A stretch of DNA of 49,477 bases from Candidatus Altimarinota bacterium (GTDB lineage Bacteria > Patescibacteriota > Gracilibacteria > UBA1369 > LOWO2-01-FULL-3). Made by a program: the position numbers and the translations under genes. Below are positions 16,650 through 23,553 of this stretch, in pieces; positions within the stretch are counted from its first letter, which is position 1; every line of letters starts with the position of its first letter. The notes beneath the pieces were generated by a model. The model did no database searches, was not told where the DNA came from, and saw nothing but the letters and a program-made list of their open reading frames with translations. Where the stretch lies: NCBI GenBank assembly GCA_016763975.1, contig JAESSS010000096.1, forward strand, positions 1-49,477, written 5' to 3'.

Positions 16650-17015
16650 ATGTTTAAAAAATTAGAAAGTATCAACCCCGGTCCATGCCTAGGTGTAAAT
16701 GACCCAATCAAAATAGGAGAACCTGTTGATTACAAGATCCCTCCTCAACCACTGAAACCTGATGAAGCAACTTATCCAACAGTTCTTGTAAAAGGCCTTG
16801 AAATTGTCGGAATTCGTGGCTGCATATACGCAAATTCGGGGCGAGGTAAAGACGCTACTGTTACATGTATGGCCGGTATCAAAGATCAAGATACGCCACT
16901 AACAGATAGTCAGAGACTTCCAGCATGCCTTCAAACTAGAACAGCAGTTTCTAATACAGTCGATATCAGCTCACTGTGGTCTAAAATGAAAGGGAATGTA
17001 ATACCTCAAAGATAA
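16650..17015 (+). CDS. Cassette 3 protein, unknown, 121 aa
   Basis: Starts at ATG 16650; an in-frame GTG at 16626 would add eight residues. No signal peptide or membrane segment and no known family. The first third is Pro-rich (INPGPCLGVNDPIKIGEPVD, then KIPPQPLKPDEATYP), the middle has LVKGLEIVGIRGCIYANSGR, and five Cys residues are spread over the chain, which is unusual for a cytoplasmic protein of this size. It lies between attC sites 1 and 2. The cassette leader is 85 nt, longer than the others. Confidence 0.6.
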   Translation: MFKKLESINPGPCLGVNDPIKIGEPVDYKIPPQPLKPDEATYPTVLVKGLEIVGIRGCIYANSGRGKDATVTCMAGIKDQDTPLTDSQRLPACLQTRTAVSNTVDISSLWSKMKGNVIPQR

Positions 17016-17031
17016 GTATTTATTACTAATC

Positions 17032-17137
17032 GCCTAACAGCGTATATGCGGCTCATTGCATTCGCGCAAATTTGCCAGCGGAACACCTGCGGTGTATTTT
17101 ACCGCTAGCAAACATCAGATATACGCGACCGTTAGGC
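17032..17137 (+). repeat. attC-like recombination site 2
   Basis: 106 bp with complementary end cores GCCTAAC (17032-17038) and GTTAGGC (17131-17137) and inner arms GCGTATAT (17040-17047) / ATATACGC (17119-17126). The centre holds a nested hairpin TTTGCCAGCGG...CCGCTAGCAAA with a smaller AACACC/GGTGT stem, nearly identical to that in site 3. The cassette that begins at 16560 starts TTAGGC, which pairs perfectly with this left core. Confidence 0.88.
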
Positions 17138-17172
17138 AACATTTACCACAGCGATACATCAATAATATACAA

Positions 17173-17550
17173 ATGGGATTAAATAAACCAAGAGAGACAG
17201 GAGAAGAAAGCGATGCAAGGAAAGAGGAGTTACGCCTAAAATATCTTCCAAAATTTCAAATGCTTCGACACGAGTACATCGAAGTTCTTCCATCACAAAG
17301 AATTAGTTGGGATTTGCCCGACTATTTAAAATACAAAGCTAGAGGATCATTCTTCACAATGATTAGAGCTGACATAGAATTCCTTGTTACTTCCGGTGTT
17401 ATTACCGATACAACAGTAATTGCCCAAGGAGAAGAATTCGCAAGATATATGTTGGAAGAACACCCATATCCTGAATTTACAAGAATGGAAGATATACAAG
17501 TTGCAAATAATATTCTAGACGTACTAATAACATCGCTTTCAGGTCACTAA
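17173..17550 (+). CDS. Cassette 4 protein, unknown, 125 aa
   Basis: The open frame reaches back into attC site 2, but the ATG at 17173 (MGLNKPRETGEESDARKEEL) gives the sensible start, 36 nt after the cassette boundary. It is a mainly helical soluble protein, with charged N-terminus, a central ISWDLPDYLKYKARGSFFTM segment and a C-terminal helical pair (EEFARYMLEEHP, VANNILDVLITS). No family recognised and no export signal. It ends 15 nt before attC site 3, giving the compact gene-plus-attC unit expected of a cassette. Confidence 0.62.
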   Translation: MGLNKPRETGEESDARKEELRLKYLPKFQMLRHEYIEVLPSQRISWDLPDYLKYKARGSFFTMIRADIEFLVTSGVITDTTVIAQGEEFARYMLEEHPYPEFTRMEDIQVANNILDVLITSLSGH

Positions 17551-17565
17551 TCTGTGGCAAACATC

Positions 17566-17672
17566 GCCTAACAGCGTATATGCGGCTCACTTCTGTTCGC
17601 CCATATTTGCCAGCGGAACACCTCCGGTGTATTTTACCGCTAGCAAACATCGCCTATACCCTGCCCTTGTCG
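17566..17672 (+). repeat. attC-like recombination site 3
   Basis: 107 bp. Left core GCCTAAC (17566-17572), right end CTTGTCG (17666-17672), arms GCGTATA / CCTATAC (partly paired), and the same nested central hairpin as site 2 (TTTGCCAGCGG to CCGCTAGCAAA). The left half belongs to cassette 4, whose own start is TTAGGC and pairs with GCCTAAC; the TTGTCG right end belongs to the next cassette. The mismatch between the two halves of one site is therefore what cassette insertion predicts. Confidence 0.8.
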
Positions 17673-17721
17673 AAAAAGAAAATATATGTTATAGTACTGC
17701 TCTATACATAATTTATAAACC

Positions 17722-17982
17722 ATGGAATCTAAAAATTTACTAAGCGAAGGATCGAGAGCAGAAATGATAGATGATCCAAAAGTAGGTGATGAAATTACGG
17801 TCAGAGGTGGAGAAGTGAGGGTAGCTTGGGTAAGCCAGACTGAGGTTTGTGTTCAGAGACTGCCATTAAGTCCAATAAATGCAAGAAACGTTGGACTAAC
17901 ATCAAAATTAGGAGCTGATTTTCAAAATTTTTGCAACGAAGCTGATCATGGAAACTCAGCCTTCTATAAAGGATTGATATAG
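17722..17982 (+). CDS. Cassette 5 protein, unknown, 86 aa
   Basis: Small soluble protein. Residues about 20-45 (VGDEITVRGGEVRVAWVSQT, then VCVQRLPL) look like two beta hairpins of a KOW/SH3-like or LSM-like fold, though that is only a pattern guess; the rest is polar. No family recognised. The leader contains several TATA-like words (TATACATAATTTATAAACC just before the ATG), so it may have its own promoter. The cassette spans 17667-18095 and is bounded by attC sites 3 and 4. Confidence 0.55.
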   Translation: MESKNLLSEGSRAEMIDDPKVGDEITVRGGEVRVAWVSQTEVCVQRLPLSPINARNVGLTSKLGADFQNFCNEADHGNSAFYKGLI

Positions 17983-17994
17983 TATTTTCTCATC

Positions 17995-18101
17995 ACACAA
18001 CAGCGTATATCTGGCTCGCTAACGCTCGCCCATATTTTGCGCTGCAATCACTTCGTGATATTTTAGCATCACCAAACATCGCATACACCCAGCCGTTAGG
18101 C
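17995..18101 (+). repeat. attC-like recombination site 4
   Basis: 107 bp. Left core ACACAAC (17995-18001), right core GTTAGGC (18095-18101), arms GCGTATATCTGG / GCATACACCCAG region, and a central ATCAC-TTC-GTGAT hairpin. ACACAAC does not fit the right core here but its complement GTTGTGT shares five bases with GTTGTCG, the start of its own cassette 5. In an excised circle the left core pairs with the cassette's own start, so this supports a mobile origin. Confidence 0.8.
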
Positions 18102-18122
18102 GAAATATCAGAACAAACAACT

Positions 18123-18581
18123 ATGGAAACAAGAACGGCAATAATTAGCGACGCAAAAGAAATGCAACTCCTGCATACAAATGCTATTAAAAAAACCTGT
18201 AGTGATTGTTATTCAAAAGTACAAATAGATGTATGGCTTGATGGCCGAACGCCGGAGGGTTATCACGAAGCTATCAATAAGGGAGACATGTATGTGGTAG
18301 TAGAAAATAGAATGATAGTTGGGTTCGGCCATGCAATTCCTGGCGAAATTGTTGCCATTTACGTAGATCCAGCTTCACATAAAAAAGGAATTGGGAAATT
18401 GTTACTAGAGTACGGACTCCAGATTGCATTAAAAGGCCACACAAATGTCAAAGTCGAATCGAGTATCAACGCAGAAGGTTTCTATAAAAAACATGGTTTT
18501 ATCAAAATTCGTGATGGCGTTCATATCACTAAGGGCGTTGAGTCTCCCACAGTCATTTTAGAATATTCAAAATCAAGCTAA
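18123..18581 (+). CDS. Cassette 6 GNAT-family N-acetyltransferase
   Basis: 152 aa. Transfers an acetyl group from acetyl-CoA to an amine; substrate unknown. The N-terminal motif is METRTAIISDAKEMQLLHTN; motif A with the CoA pyrophosphate loop is VAIYVDPASHKKGIGKLLLEYG (residues about 80-100, Q/RxxGxG/A as KKGIGK), and motif B is AEGFYKKHGFIKI (residues about 119-131). The His23-like N-terminal region CSDCYSKVQIDVWLDG is shared with many stand-alone GNATs of this size. Acetyltransferases are among the most common integron cassette genes. It begins 21 nt after the GTTAGGC of attC site 4. Confidence 0.88.
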   Translation: METRTAIISDAKEMQLLHTNAIKKTCSDCYSKVQIDVWLDGRTPEGYHEAINKGDMYVVVENRMIVGFGHAIPGEIVAIYVDPASHKKGIGKLLLEYGLQIALKGHTNVKVESSINAEGFYKKHGFIKIRDGVHITKGVESPTVILEYSKSS

Positions 18582-18610
18582 CCGCAAACATTGTACGCCA
18601 TGCTGAAAAG
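18575..18610 (+). repeat. Possible decayed attC remnant
   Basis: After the GNAT stop the sequence GCTAACCGCAAACATTGTACGCC resembles the right half of the good sites (CCGCTAGCAAACATCGCCTA...), sharing GCTAAC-like and CAAACAT words, but no GTTRRRY end and no paired arms follow. It may mark the old end of cassette 6. Confidence 0.3.
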
Positions 18611-18630
18611 AAAATAAATTTTTACACCTT

Positions 18631-18978
18631 ATGACACTAGAAAACAGAAGTTCCGAAGATTCTCCACAACAAGCAGTAAACTTTTTTTAATTACTCGGCA
18701 AAATAAACACAACCACTCCTGAGCAAATTAGTGCGCTCAGAGCAAAAATGTCTGTAATACACCAAGGCTATTTTGATACAGCTGTTTCTAATGCAGATAA
18801 GCAGATTTTGACATTGTTCGATAATTTATCTGATGAAGAATTATTAGCATTGGTGACAATGGAAAGAGCGCAGGGCAAATTAGTCGGCTTTCACGAAGTC
18901 GGTAGACATCTCCATAGTCTCCAATTATTAACAGGAAATGAGCGATATCGCAGAATCGTTGAAAAGAGTCAGCAGTGA
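18631..18978 (+). pseudogene. Unknown cassette-type gene with internal TAA
   Basis: From ATG 18631 the frame reads MTLENRSSEDSPQQAVNFF, meets TAA at 18688-18690 directly after a T7 run, and continues in the same frame as LLGKINTTTPEQISALRAKM and on to 18978. The part after ATG 18748 (MSVIHQGYFDTAVSNADKQI) is an intact 76-codon ORF, so a shortened protein may still be made. Family unknown; helical, acidic centre (FDNLSDEELLALVTMERAQG). Because both sides share one frame, this is a substitution rather than an indel. Confidence 0.55.
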
Positions 18979-19076
18979 AAATATTTTCTCTTCATTAGAT
19001 GCTCACTTATTCGCAGCCATTTTACGAAAGAACAAAAAAATGTTAAGTTTAAAAACCACCCATAATATAATCAAAT

Positions 19077-19394
19077 ATGTTAGAAAAAAATCATCCGGAT
19101 AACGAACAAGCGGCTATGTCCCCAAAAGAGATCGATGCATGGAAAGGTCTCGCACGATCGATTAACTTTGATGCATTCAATGGTAAAGGGACCCCAACTC
19201 AAACAAATGAGGTTACATCAATCATGGATTTAAGTGACAGTGAATTAAGAAAAATTATAGACTTTATGGAAATAAACTCCAGTATGTCAGTAATTGAGAT
19301 CATTAGTTTTACATTAGAACGAACATGTACGATTGGAGACATAGTAGCCTTCAGAAGTGCATTCCAAATACGGATCGCAGCACTATTGAAATAA
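19077..19394 (+). CDS. Unknown protein, 105 aa
   Basis: No family recognised. Soluble, helical: KEIDAWKGLARSINFDAFNG, then IMDLSDSELRKIIDFMEINS and a C-terminal VAFRSAFQIRIAALLK helix. A TATAAT box (19066-19071) lies 5 nt before the ATG with a TTAAGT -35 word 17 nt upstream, so it likely has its own promoter and an almost leaderless mRNA, unlike the promoter-poor genes between the attC sites. It lies 19 nt before a GNAT gene on the same strand. Confidence 0.55.
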   Translation: MLEKNHPDNEQAAMSPKEIDAWKGLARSINFDAFNGKGTPTQTNEVTSIMDLSDSELRKIIDFMEINSSMSVIEIISFTLERTCTIGDIVAFRSAFQIRIAALLK

Positions 19395-19413
19395 TTATCT
19401 TTATTGTTCAAGT

Positions 19414-19875
19414 ATGAGTATTAGAAAGGCGAATAAAACTGACAAAGTTCAAATTCAAACTCTTATGAATGAACTTAATTTGTATAGAAAAAATATTTTC
19501 AGCCCTGATAACCAAAAATTTCATGAAAGACTAACTCCATATCCTCCTCTGCAAGATGCAGACTTTGATGAAAGTTTAATTTTTGTAGCAGCCAACGACT
19601 CAGCTCAGATAGTTGGATTTATTCAAGGCAGTGTCGAAGAAAGAAAAAATCACAAACTAAGTAAGCTCGGGTACATTGATGAAATTTACGTTCAAAAAGA
19701 AGCTCGAGGCCAAGGAGTCGCCAAAAACCTTTTTTCAGAGCTTCAATCTGAGTTCAAAAACCAAGGGTGTGATCACATGACAACTCATACAGACTTTGAG
19801 AATGAATTATCTCAGCAGTTTTATTCGAAGGCTGGTATGCACAAAGCAACAGTTGAGTTGTGGCAAAAATTGTAA
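19414..19875 (+). CDS. GNAT-family N-acetyltransferase
   Basis: 153 aa. The N-terminus MSIRKANKTDKVQIQTLMNE is typical; motif A is IDEIYVQKEARGQGVAKNLF (residues about 89-108) with the RGQGVA CoA loop, and motif B is LSQQFYSKAGMHKATVELW (residues about 133-151). Substrate unknown. It is the second GNAT of the island, not close to the one at 18123 by eye. It follows the 105-aa gene by 19 nt. No attC site is visible on either side, so if it arrived as a cassette its site has decayed. Confidence 0.86.
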   Translation: MSIRKANKTDKVQIQTLMNELNLYRKNIFSPDNQKFHERLTPYPPLQDADFDESLIFVAANDSAQIVGFIQGSVEERKNHKLSKLGYIDEIYVQKEARGQGVAKNLFSELQSEFKNQGCDHMTTHTDFENELSQQFYSKAGMHKATVELWQKL

Positions 19876-19951
19876 AGGAGCTCCAATTGACGATTTCCAG
19901 GAAAGGATACGATCAGCAATCCAAGAAATTTTAAAAAGGGCAGAAGCATAA
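19871..19951 (+). pseudogene. Possible C-terminal remnant of a lost gene
   Basis: In a frame shifted from the GNAT stop, the sequence reads GAPIDDFQERIRSAIQEILK and RAEA then TAA (19949-19951). A well-formed amphipathic helix with no start codon in its frame suggests the tail of a deleted gene. It is short, so chance is not excluded. Confidence 0.3.
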
Positions 19952-19967
19952 TTTCACATCAACAACC

Positions 19968-20504
19968 ATGAAAGAAGCACCTTCTCCCAAGCTAGCAGTA
20001 CAAGACATTATAGATCACTCAAGCGGAGAAGATGGCAAATTTGATGCCCACAAAGCTTGGGAGCACCTTTCAACAATAGTTCAGCTTATGTCGAGTATAG
20101 ATTTAGCTGAATTAATCAAAGAATCAGAAGAAATATTCAGGGACAATCCACAATGGAGACAGTTGGTAGAGCTATTAAGACAATTGCACACTTCACAAAC
20201 GAAAGCTCCAAGCATTTTTCGCTTAATTCATCCAGGAAATCTGATTAGATTTGCGCAATATTCAACGCACAAAAAGGCATTACAAGCACTCTATGAAGAC
20301 TCGTATCCGGCTCATTGTAGAACGTTCATGCAATTACATAGTCTAGGGGAAGCAAAGACATATATCGACACGATATTAGCAAGCGAGAACGCTTTGCCCG
20401 CATTCATAAACATATTAATCGCTACATTACGTGATATAGATTCAGGCTTAGCACCACAAACAATTAGAAAAAGAAATGGTAGAGCCAATCTAAGAGTAGT
20501 TTAA
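19968..20504 (+). CDS. Unknown helical protein, 178 aa
   Basis: Not recognised. Helix-rich and soluble: VQDIIDHSSGEDGKFDAHKA, STIVQLMSSIDLAELIKESE, QWRQLVELLRQLHTSQTK, then a basic C-terminus with IRKRNGRANLRVV. No signal peptide, membrane helix or catalytic motif noticed. It stands 16 nt after the possible gene remnant and 73 nt before the next ORF. A CATAAT word 20 nt upstream could be its -10 box. It sits in the attC-poor tail of the island and is probably accessory. Confidence 0.55.
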   Translation: MKEAPSPKLAVQDIIDHSSGEDGKFDAHKAWEHLSTIVQLMSSIDLAELIKESEEIFRDNPQWRQLVELLRQLHTSQTKAPSIFRLIHPGNLIRFAQYSTHKKALQALYEDSYPAHCRTFMQLHSLGEAKTYIDTILASENALPAFINILIATLRDIDSGLAPQTIRKRNGRANLRVV

Positions 20505-20577
20505 AACTAAAACACACAAAAGTTGTACCCAATAGTTAAAAATGCTAATTTAACTTCCTAATTAATAATAAGTAAAA

Positions 20578-21000
20578 ATGGTAGAAACACTAGGAGACAA
20601 AGAAAGATGCATAGCATCCATTCGACAAGGTGCTGAGGAATCACCTAATATGCAAATTTGGCCTGATTCAGAAGGATTAACACCTGAGGCTCTCATAAAA
20701 GAAATACAACAAGGCACAGAAACAGGGCTAGACTATTTGGGTCTATTTCTAGAAGATGAAGCAGATACAAAGTCTAATGGGGAAAGAGTACGAAGAATAG
20801 CTCATTTATCGGATAGGGAAGCTATGCAGGCCATAGCAGATGACATACGCCCAATGCCAGACCACTCAGTACCATCAGGTACACCTGGTTACACAGTGGG
20901 AGGACTCATAGCATGTTTAGAGAAAGGGGATGAAATAGGAAGAGAGTGCCTGGCATCACGACGAGCTGCTGAGCTAGTATTAGAAAATGGCAGTCAATAA
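20578..21000 (+). CDS. Unknown protein, 140 aa
   Basis: Not recognised. Acidic and soluble, with helical stretches (EALIKEIQQGTETGLDYLGL, REAMQAIADDIRPMPD) and two conserved-looking Cys (around residues 11 and 112). No export signal. The leader is AT-rich (TAATTAATAATAAG) and may hold a promoter. The next gene, the alkylation repair protein, starts 23 nt after its stop, so the two may share a transcript. It is the last of the run of unknown small plus-strand genes after the integrase. Confidence 0.55.
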   Translation: MVETLGDKERCIASIRQGAEESPNMQIWPDSEGLTPEALIKEIQQGTETGLDYLGLFLEDEADTKSNGERVRRIAHLSDREAMQAIADDIRPMPDHSVPSGTPGYTVGGLIACLEKGDEIGRECLASRRAAELVLENGSQ

Positions 21001-21023
21001 AAGATACGATAACTCCTCATTCA

Positions 21024-22115
21024 TTGGAACTACTAAAAGACCAGCTTTTTCATAAAAAAAATGTGCAATATTTGGCACAGCTCATAAACAAAACTTATGC
21101 AGAATTTGATGAGGAGCAATTTTCAAAGAAAGTTTTGAGCAAGTTTCCGGAATTGGAATTAAAGGAAAGGATCTTTTGGATTAGGGAGAATATGGAGAAA
21201 CAACTGCCTCAAAAGTATGAAGAAACTTTGGAGATTCTGACAGAGTCTATAAAAGGCGCAAAAGTAGATTTTATCTTTGCCGCCTATTCAGATTATGTGG
21301 AGAAAAATGGCTGTACCAAGGAGCATTTGGCAAAGTCACTGGATGCACTTGGAGAATTTACTAAATACTTTTCTGCTGAATTTGCGATCAGGTTTTTTAT
21401 AAATGATTTTCCAGAACAAACTTTTGCCATGATGAAAAAATGGTCAAAAAGTGACGACGACGATCAGCGCAGATTTGCTTCTGAGGGCTTGAGACCCAAG
21501 TTGCCATGGGCCAAGGCCATCAATTTTGATTATAAGAGAGGGGCTAAAATTTTGGATAGTCTTTTTTACGACAAAAATAGATACGTCACAAGATCAGTTG
21601 CCAATCACCTGAATGACATCTCAAAGTTTGATGCGGATTTTGTTGTGGAAAAACTGGAACAATGGCGCGACTCCAAAAAACAAAATGACAAAGAGATGAA
21701 CTACATAATCAACCATTCACTAAGGACATCGGTCAAAAGGGGACATGCCAAAACATTAGAATTTCTGGGATATAACCCCGAACCGCAGATAGTTGTCGAA
21801 AACTTAAAAATCAAAAATCCAAAAATAAGCATCGGAGATACATTGGAATTTTCTTTTGATATAGCGGCCGCAAAACAAGAGAACTTGGTCGTCGACTACA
21901 AAATCACCTACCCAACTCCACATAAACGCAAATCAGAAAAAGTTTTTAAAATCAAAAAAATTAGCCTCAAAAAGGGAGAAAAAATCCACATTTCAAAGAG
22001 GCAAATATTCAAAGAAATGACAACCAAACGTCTTTACTCAGGAAATTACAAATTGGAAATTCAAATCAATGGTGGCATAGTGGCTGAGACGGAATTTTAT
22101 TTAGAAGTATTATGA
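21024..22115 (+). CDS. DNA alkylation repair protein (AlkC/AlkD-like HEAT fold)
   Basis: 363 aa, starting at TTG 21024 (MELLKDQLFHKKNVQYLAQL); no ATG is available near by. The HEAT-repeat glycosylase region covers about residues 1-250: FAIRFFINDFPEQTFAMMKK, then the characteristic RRFASEGLRPKLPWA motif (about 150-165) and RYVTRSVANHLNDISK (about 190-205). Residues about 260-363 form a beta-rich Ig-like C-terminal domain, as in AlkC-type proteins. It removes alkylated purines from DNA. It shares an ATGA overlap with apbE downstream. Whether it was once part of the cassette row is unclear. Confidence 0.85.
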   Translation: MELLKDQLFHKKNVQYLAQLINKTYAEFDEEQFSKKVLSKFPELELKERIFWIRENMEKQLPQKYEETLEILTESIKGAKVDFIFAAYSDYVEKNGCTKEHLAKSLDALGEFTKYFSAEFAIRFFINDFPEQTFAMMKKWSKSDDDDQRRFASEGLRPKLPWAKAINFDYKRGAKILDSLFYDKNRYVTRSVANHLNDISKFDADFVVEKLEQWRDSKKQNDKEMNYIINHSLRTSVKRGHAKTLEFLGYNPEPQIVVENLKIKNPKISIGDTLEFSFDIAAAKQENLVVDYKITYPTPHKRKSEKVFKIKKISLKKGEKIHISKRQIFKEMTTKRLYSGNYKLEIQINGGIVAETEFYLEVL

Positions 22116-22936
22116 AACGCTACGATTATCTTCAAAAATTAATGGGTTGTGAGCTCCAGGTCTCAATTTTTAGCGACGATGTACAACAAGCCGACCTCTC
22201 CTTTGCCGATGTCTACATCCTTGGCCAAAAACTTGAGGAAGAATTTTCACGCTTCCTCCCCGACAGCGCCCTCTCACAATTAAACCGCCACAAAGAAATA
22301 ACTCCTTCCCGAACTTTTAGAGAACTTTTCCTCAAAGCAAAACAATTATACGAAGAAACAGATCACATATTTAATCCCACAATCCGCCTCGACCTCCTCG
22401 GCTACGACAAAGATTTCTCCCAACACAAAACCTTCACGCCTAAAGAAGGCCAACTCGACACCGACTTTTCACAAGCAACACTACAAGAAAAAATCACCCT
22501 CCCCGCTAATCAAAAAATAGATTTTGGCGGCTTTCTCAAAGGATATTTTTGTGATCGCGCGATAGAAAATTTACCATCAGCAATAGTAAACCTTGGCGGA
22601 GATTTACGCACCAAAGGTCCGGCTCACACTTTTGAAATACTAAACCCCCTCACACAAGAAGCCATAGAACTAACTCTGCAAAACCAGGCACTAGCCACTT
22701 CCGGCACTTATAAGCGCCAATGGCAGGACCAAGCACACATTGTCACCGAAAAAAATCAAAACCCCGACACAGACCTTCTTTCAGTTTCTGTCATCGCCCC
22801 CACAGCAGAAATTGCCGATGCCTACGCCACCACAGCATTTATACTCGGAAGTGAAAAAGCGACAGAACTTCTCAAACGAAAGAAATTAGACTATATTTTC
22901 GTAGTAAAAAATGGAAACATCATCAGAACAATATGA
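22112..22936 (+). CDS. apbE: FAD:protein FMN transferase (ApbE family)
   Basis: 274 aa, slightly short for the family. It uses FAD and Mg2+ to attach FMN to a Thr of a partner flavoprotein. Visible motifs: GCELQVSIF near the N-terminus, FSRFLPDSALSQLNR (residues about 45-60), IDFGGFLKGYFCDRAIE (130-146, the DxGGxxKG site), SAIVNLGGDLRTKG (150-163), LATSGTYKR (190-198), and DAYATTAFILG (235-245, the metal site). There is no signal peptide, so it probably works inside the cell. It overlaps the repair gene and the MsrQ-like membrane gene by 4 nt on each side, forming one operon. Confidence 0.93.
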   Translation: MKRYDYLQKLMGCELQVSIFSDDVQQADLSFADVYILGQKLEEEFSRFLPDSALSQLNRHKEITPSRTFRELFLKAKQLYEETDHIFNPTIRLDLLGYDKDFSQHKTFTPKEGQLDTDFSQATLQEKITLPANQKIDFGGFLKGYFCDRAIENLPSAIVNLGGDLRTKGPAHTFEILNPLTQEAIELTLQNQALATSGTYKRQWQDQAHIVTEKNQNPDTDLLSVSVIAPTAEIADAYATTAFILGSEKATELLKRKKLDYIFVVKNGNIIRTI

Positions 22937-23553
22937 AAAATTATTTCAAAGCGGTCAATTTATTTAACGATTTTCTCAGTCTTCTTTCAGTCATCGTATT
23001 GATAGTTGTACCTATTCTTTATGCTTATTATGCCGAATTTGCGCCTATTGAAATGCGTGACATACTTTATAATCTCTCACTGATTTTTGTTTTTATTGTG
23101 ATGATCATTCGACCTCTCGCAAATCTTTTTCCTCGATCAGTAATTCTACGTCCACTAATATTGCTCAGAAAAGGTTTTGGCACTTTATCTGCCGCTATCA
23201 TAATCGCTTTTGTTTTGGCAAAAGTACTGGAAATTGGAGCTTCATATTTGTTGAACTATACTGAAGAAGAATTTTGGCGTTTCGATAACTTCTCTTTTTA
23301 CGGCCATCTCGGCGATGTCACAGGTCTAATTCTTTTGGTCACATCCAACGACTATGCCAGAAGGGTAATGGGGAATTGGTGGAAACGAATCCAAAAACTT
23401 GCTTATGTATATTTCTATAGTGGAACTTATTTTGTTTATGCAGCCTTTGTTAAAGACTGGGCACTATATTTAATGATAGTTGCTACCGTCTTGATCGTTG
23501 CGGCCTTCATCAAAAACCATTGGCCTAAAAAAAAGGAACTAGCTAGCTCTTGA
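22933..23553 (+). CDS. MsrQ/YedZ-like ferric reductase-type membrane protein, heme ligands lost
   Basis: 206 aa with about six membrane helices. The order of elements follows MsrQ/YedZ: RPLILLRKGFGTLSAAIIIAF (helix with the family's RRxLG start), FSFYGHLGDVTGLILLVTSN, then DYARRVMGNWWKRIQKLAYV. MsrQ binds heme and passes electrons to periplasmic MsrP; its helix histidines are in RRxLGLxxxxxxxxH, WRRLHRL and LHF. Here these positions are Leu/Lys, Gln (KRIQKL) and Tyr, leaving just one membrane-side His (YGHLG). The gene overlaps apbE by 4 nt, so a flavin-linked role is suggested. Its 3' end overlaps the convergent gene at 23539. Confidence 0.75.
   Translation: MKNYFKAVNLFNDFLSLLSVIVLIVVPILYAYYAEFAPIEMRDILYNLSLIFVFIVMIIRPLANLFPRSVILRPLILLRKGFGTLSAAIIIAFVLAKVLEIGASYLLNYTEEEFWRFDNFSFYGHLGDVTGLILLVTSNDYARRVMGNWWKRIQKLAYVYFYSGTYFVYAAFVKDWALYLMIVATVLIVAAFIKNHWPKKKELASS

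Noticed and set aside
17056-17172. N-terminal extension of the cassette 4 ORF
   Set aside because: It lies inside attC site 2; the ATG at 17173 is the sensible start.
16459-18101. CRISPR array
   Set aside because: Repeats are over 100 bp, imperfect, palindromic and separated by whole genes; no short spacers or cas genes.
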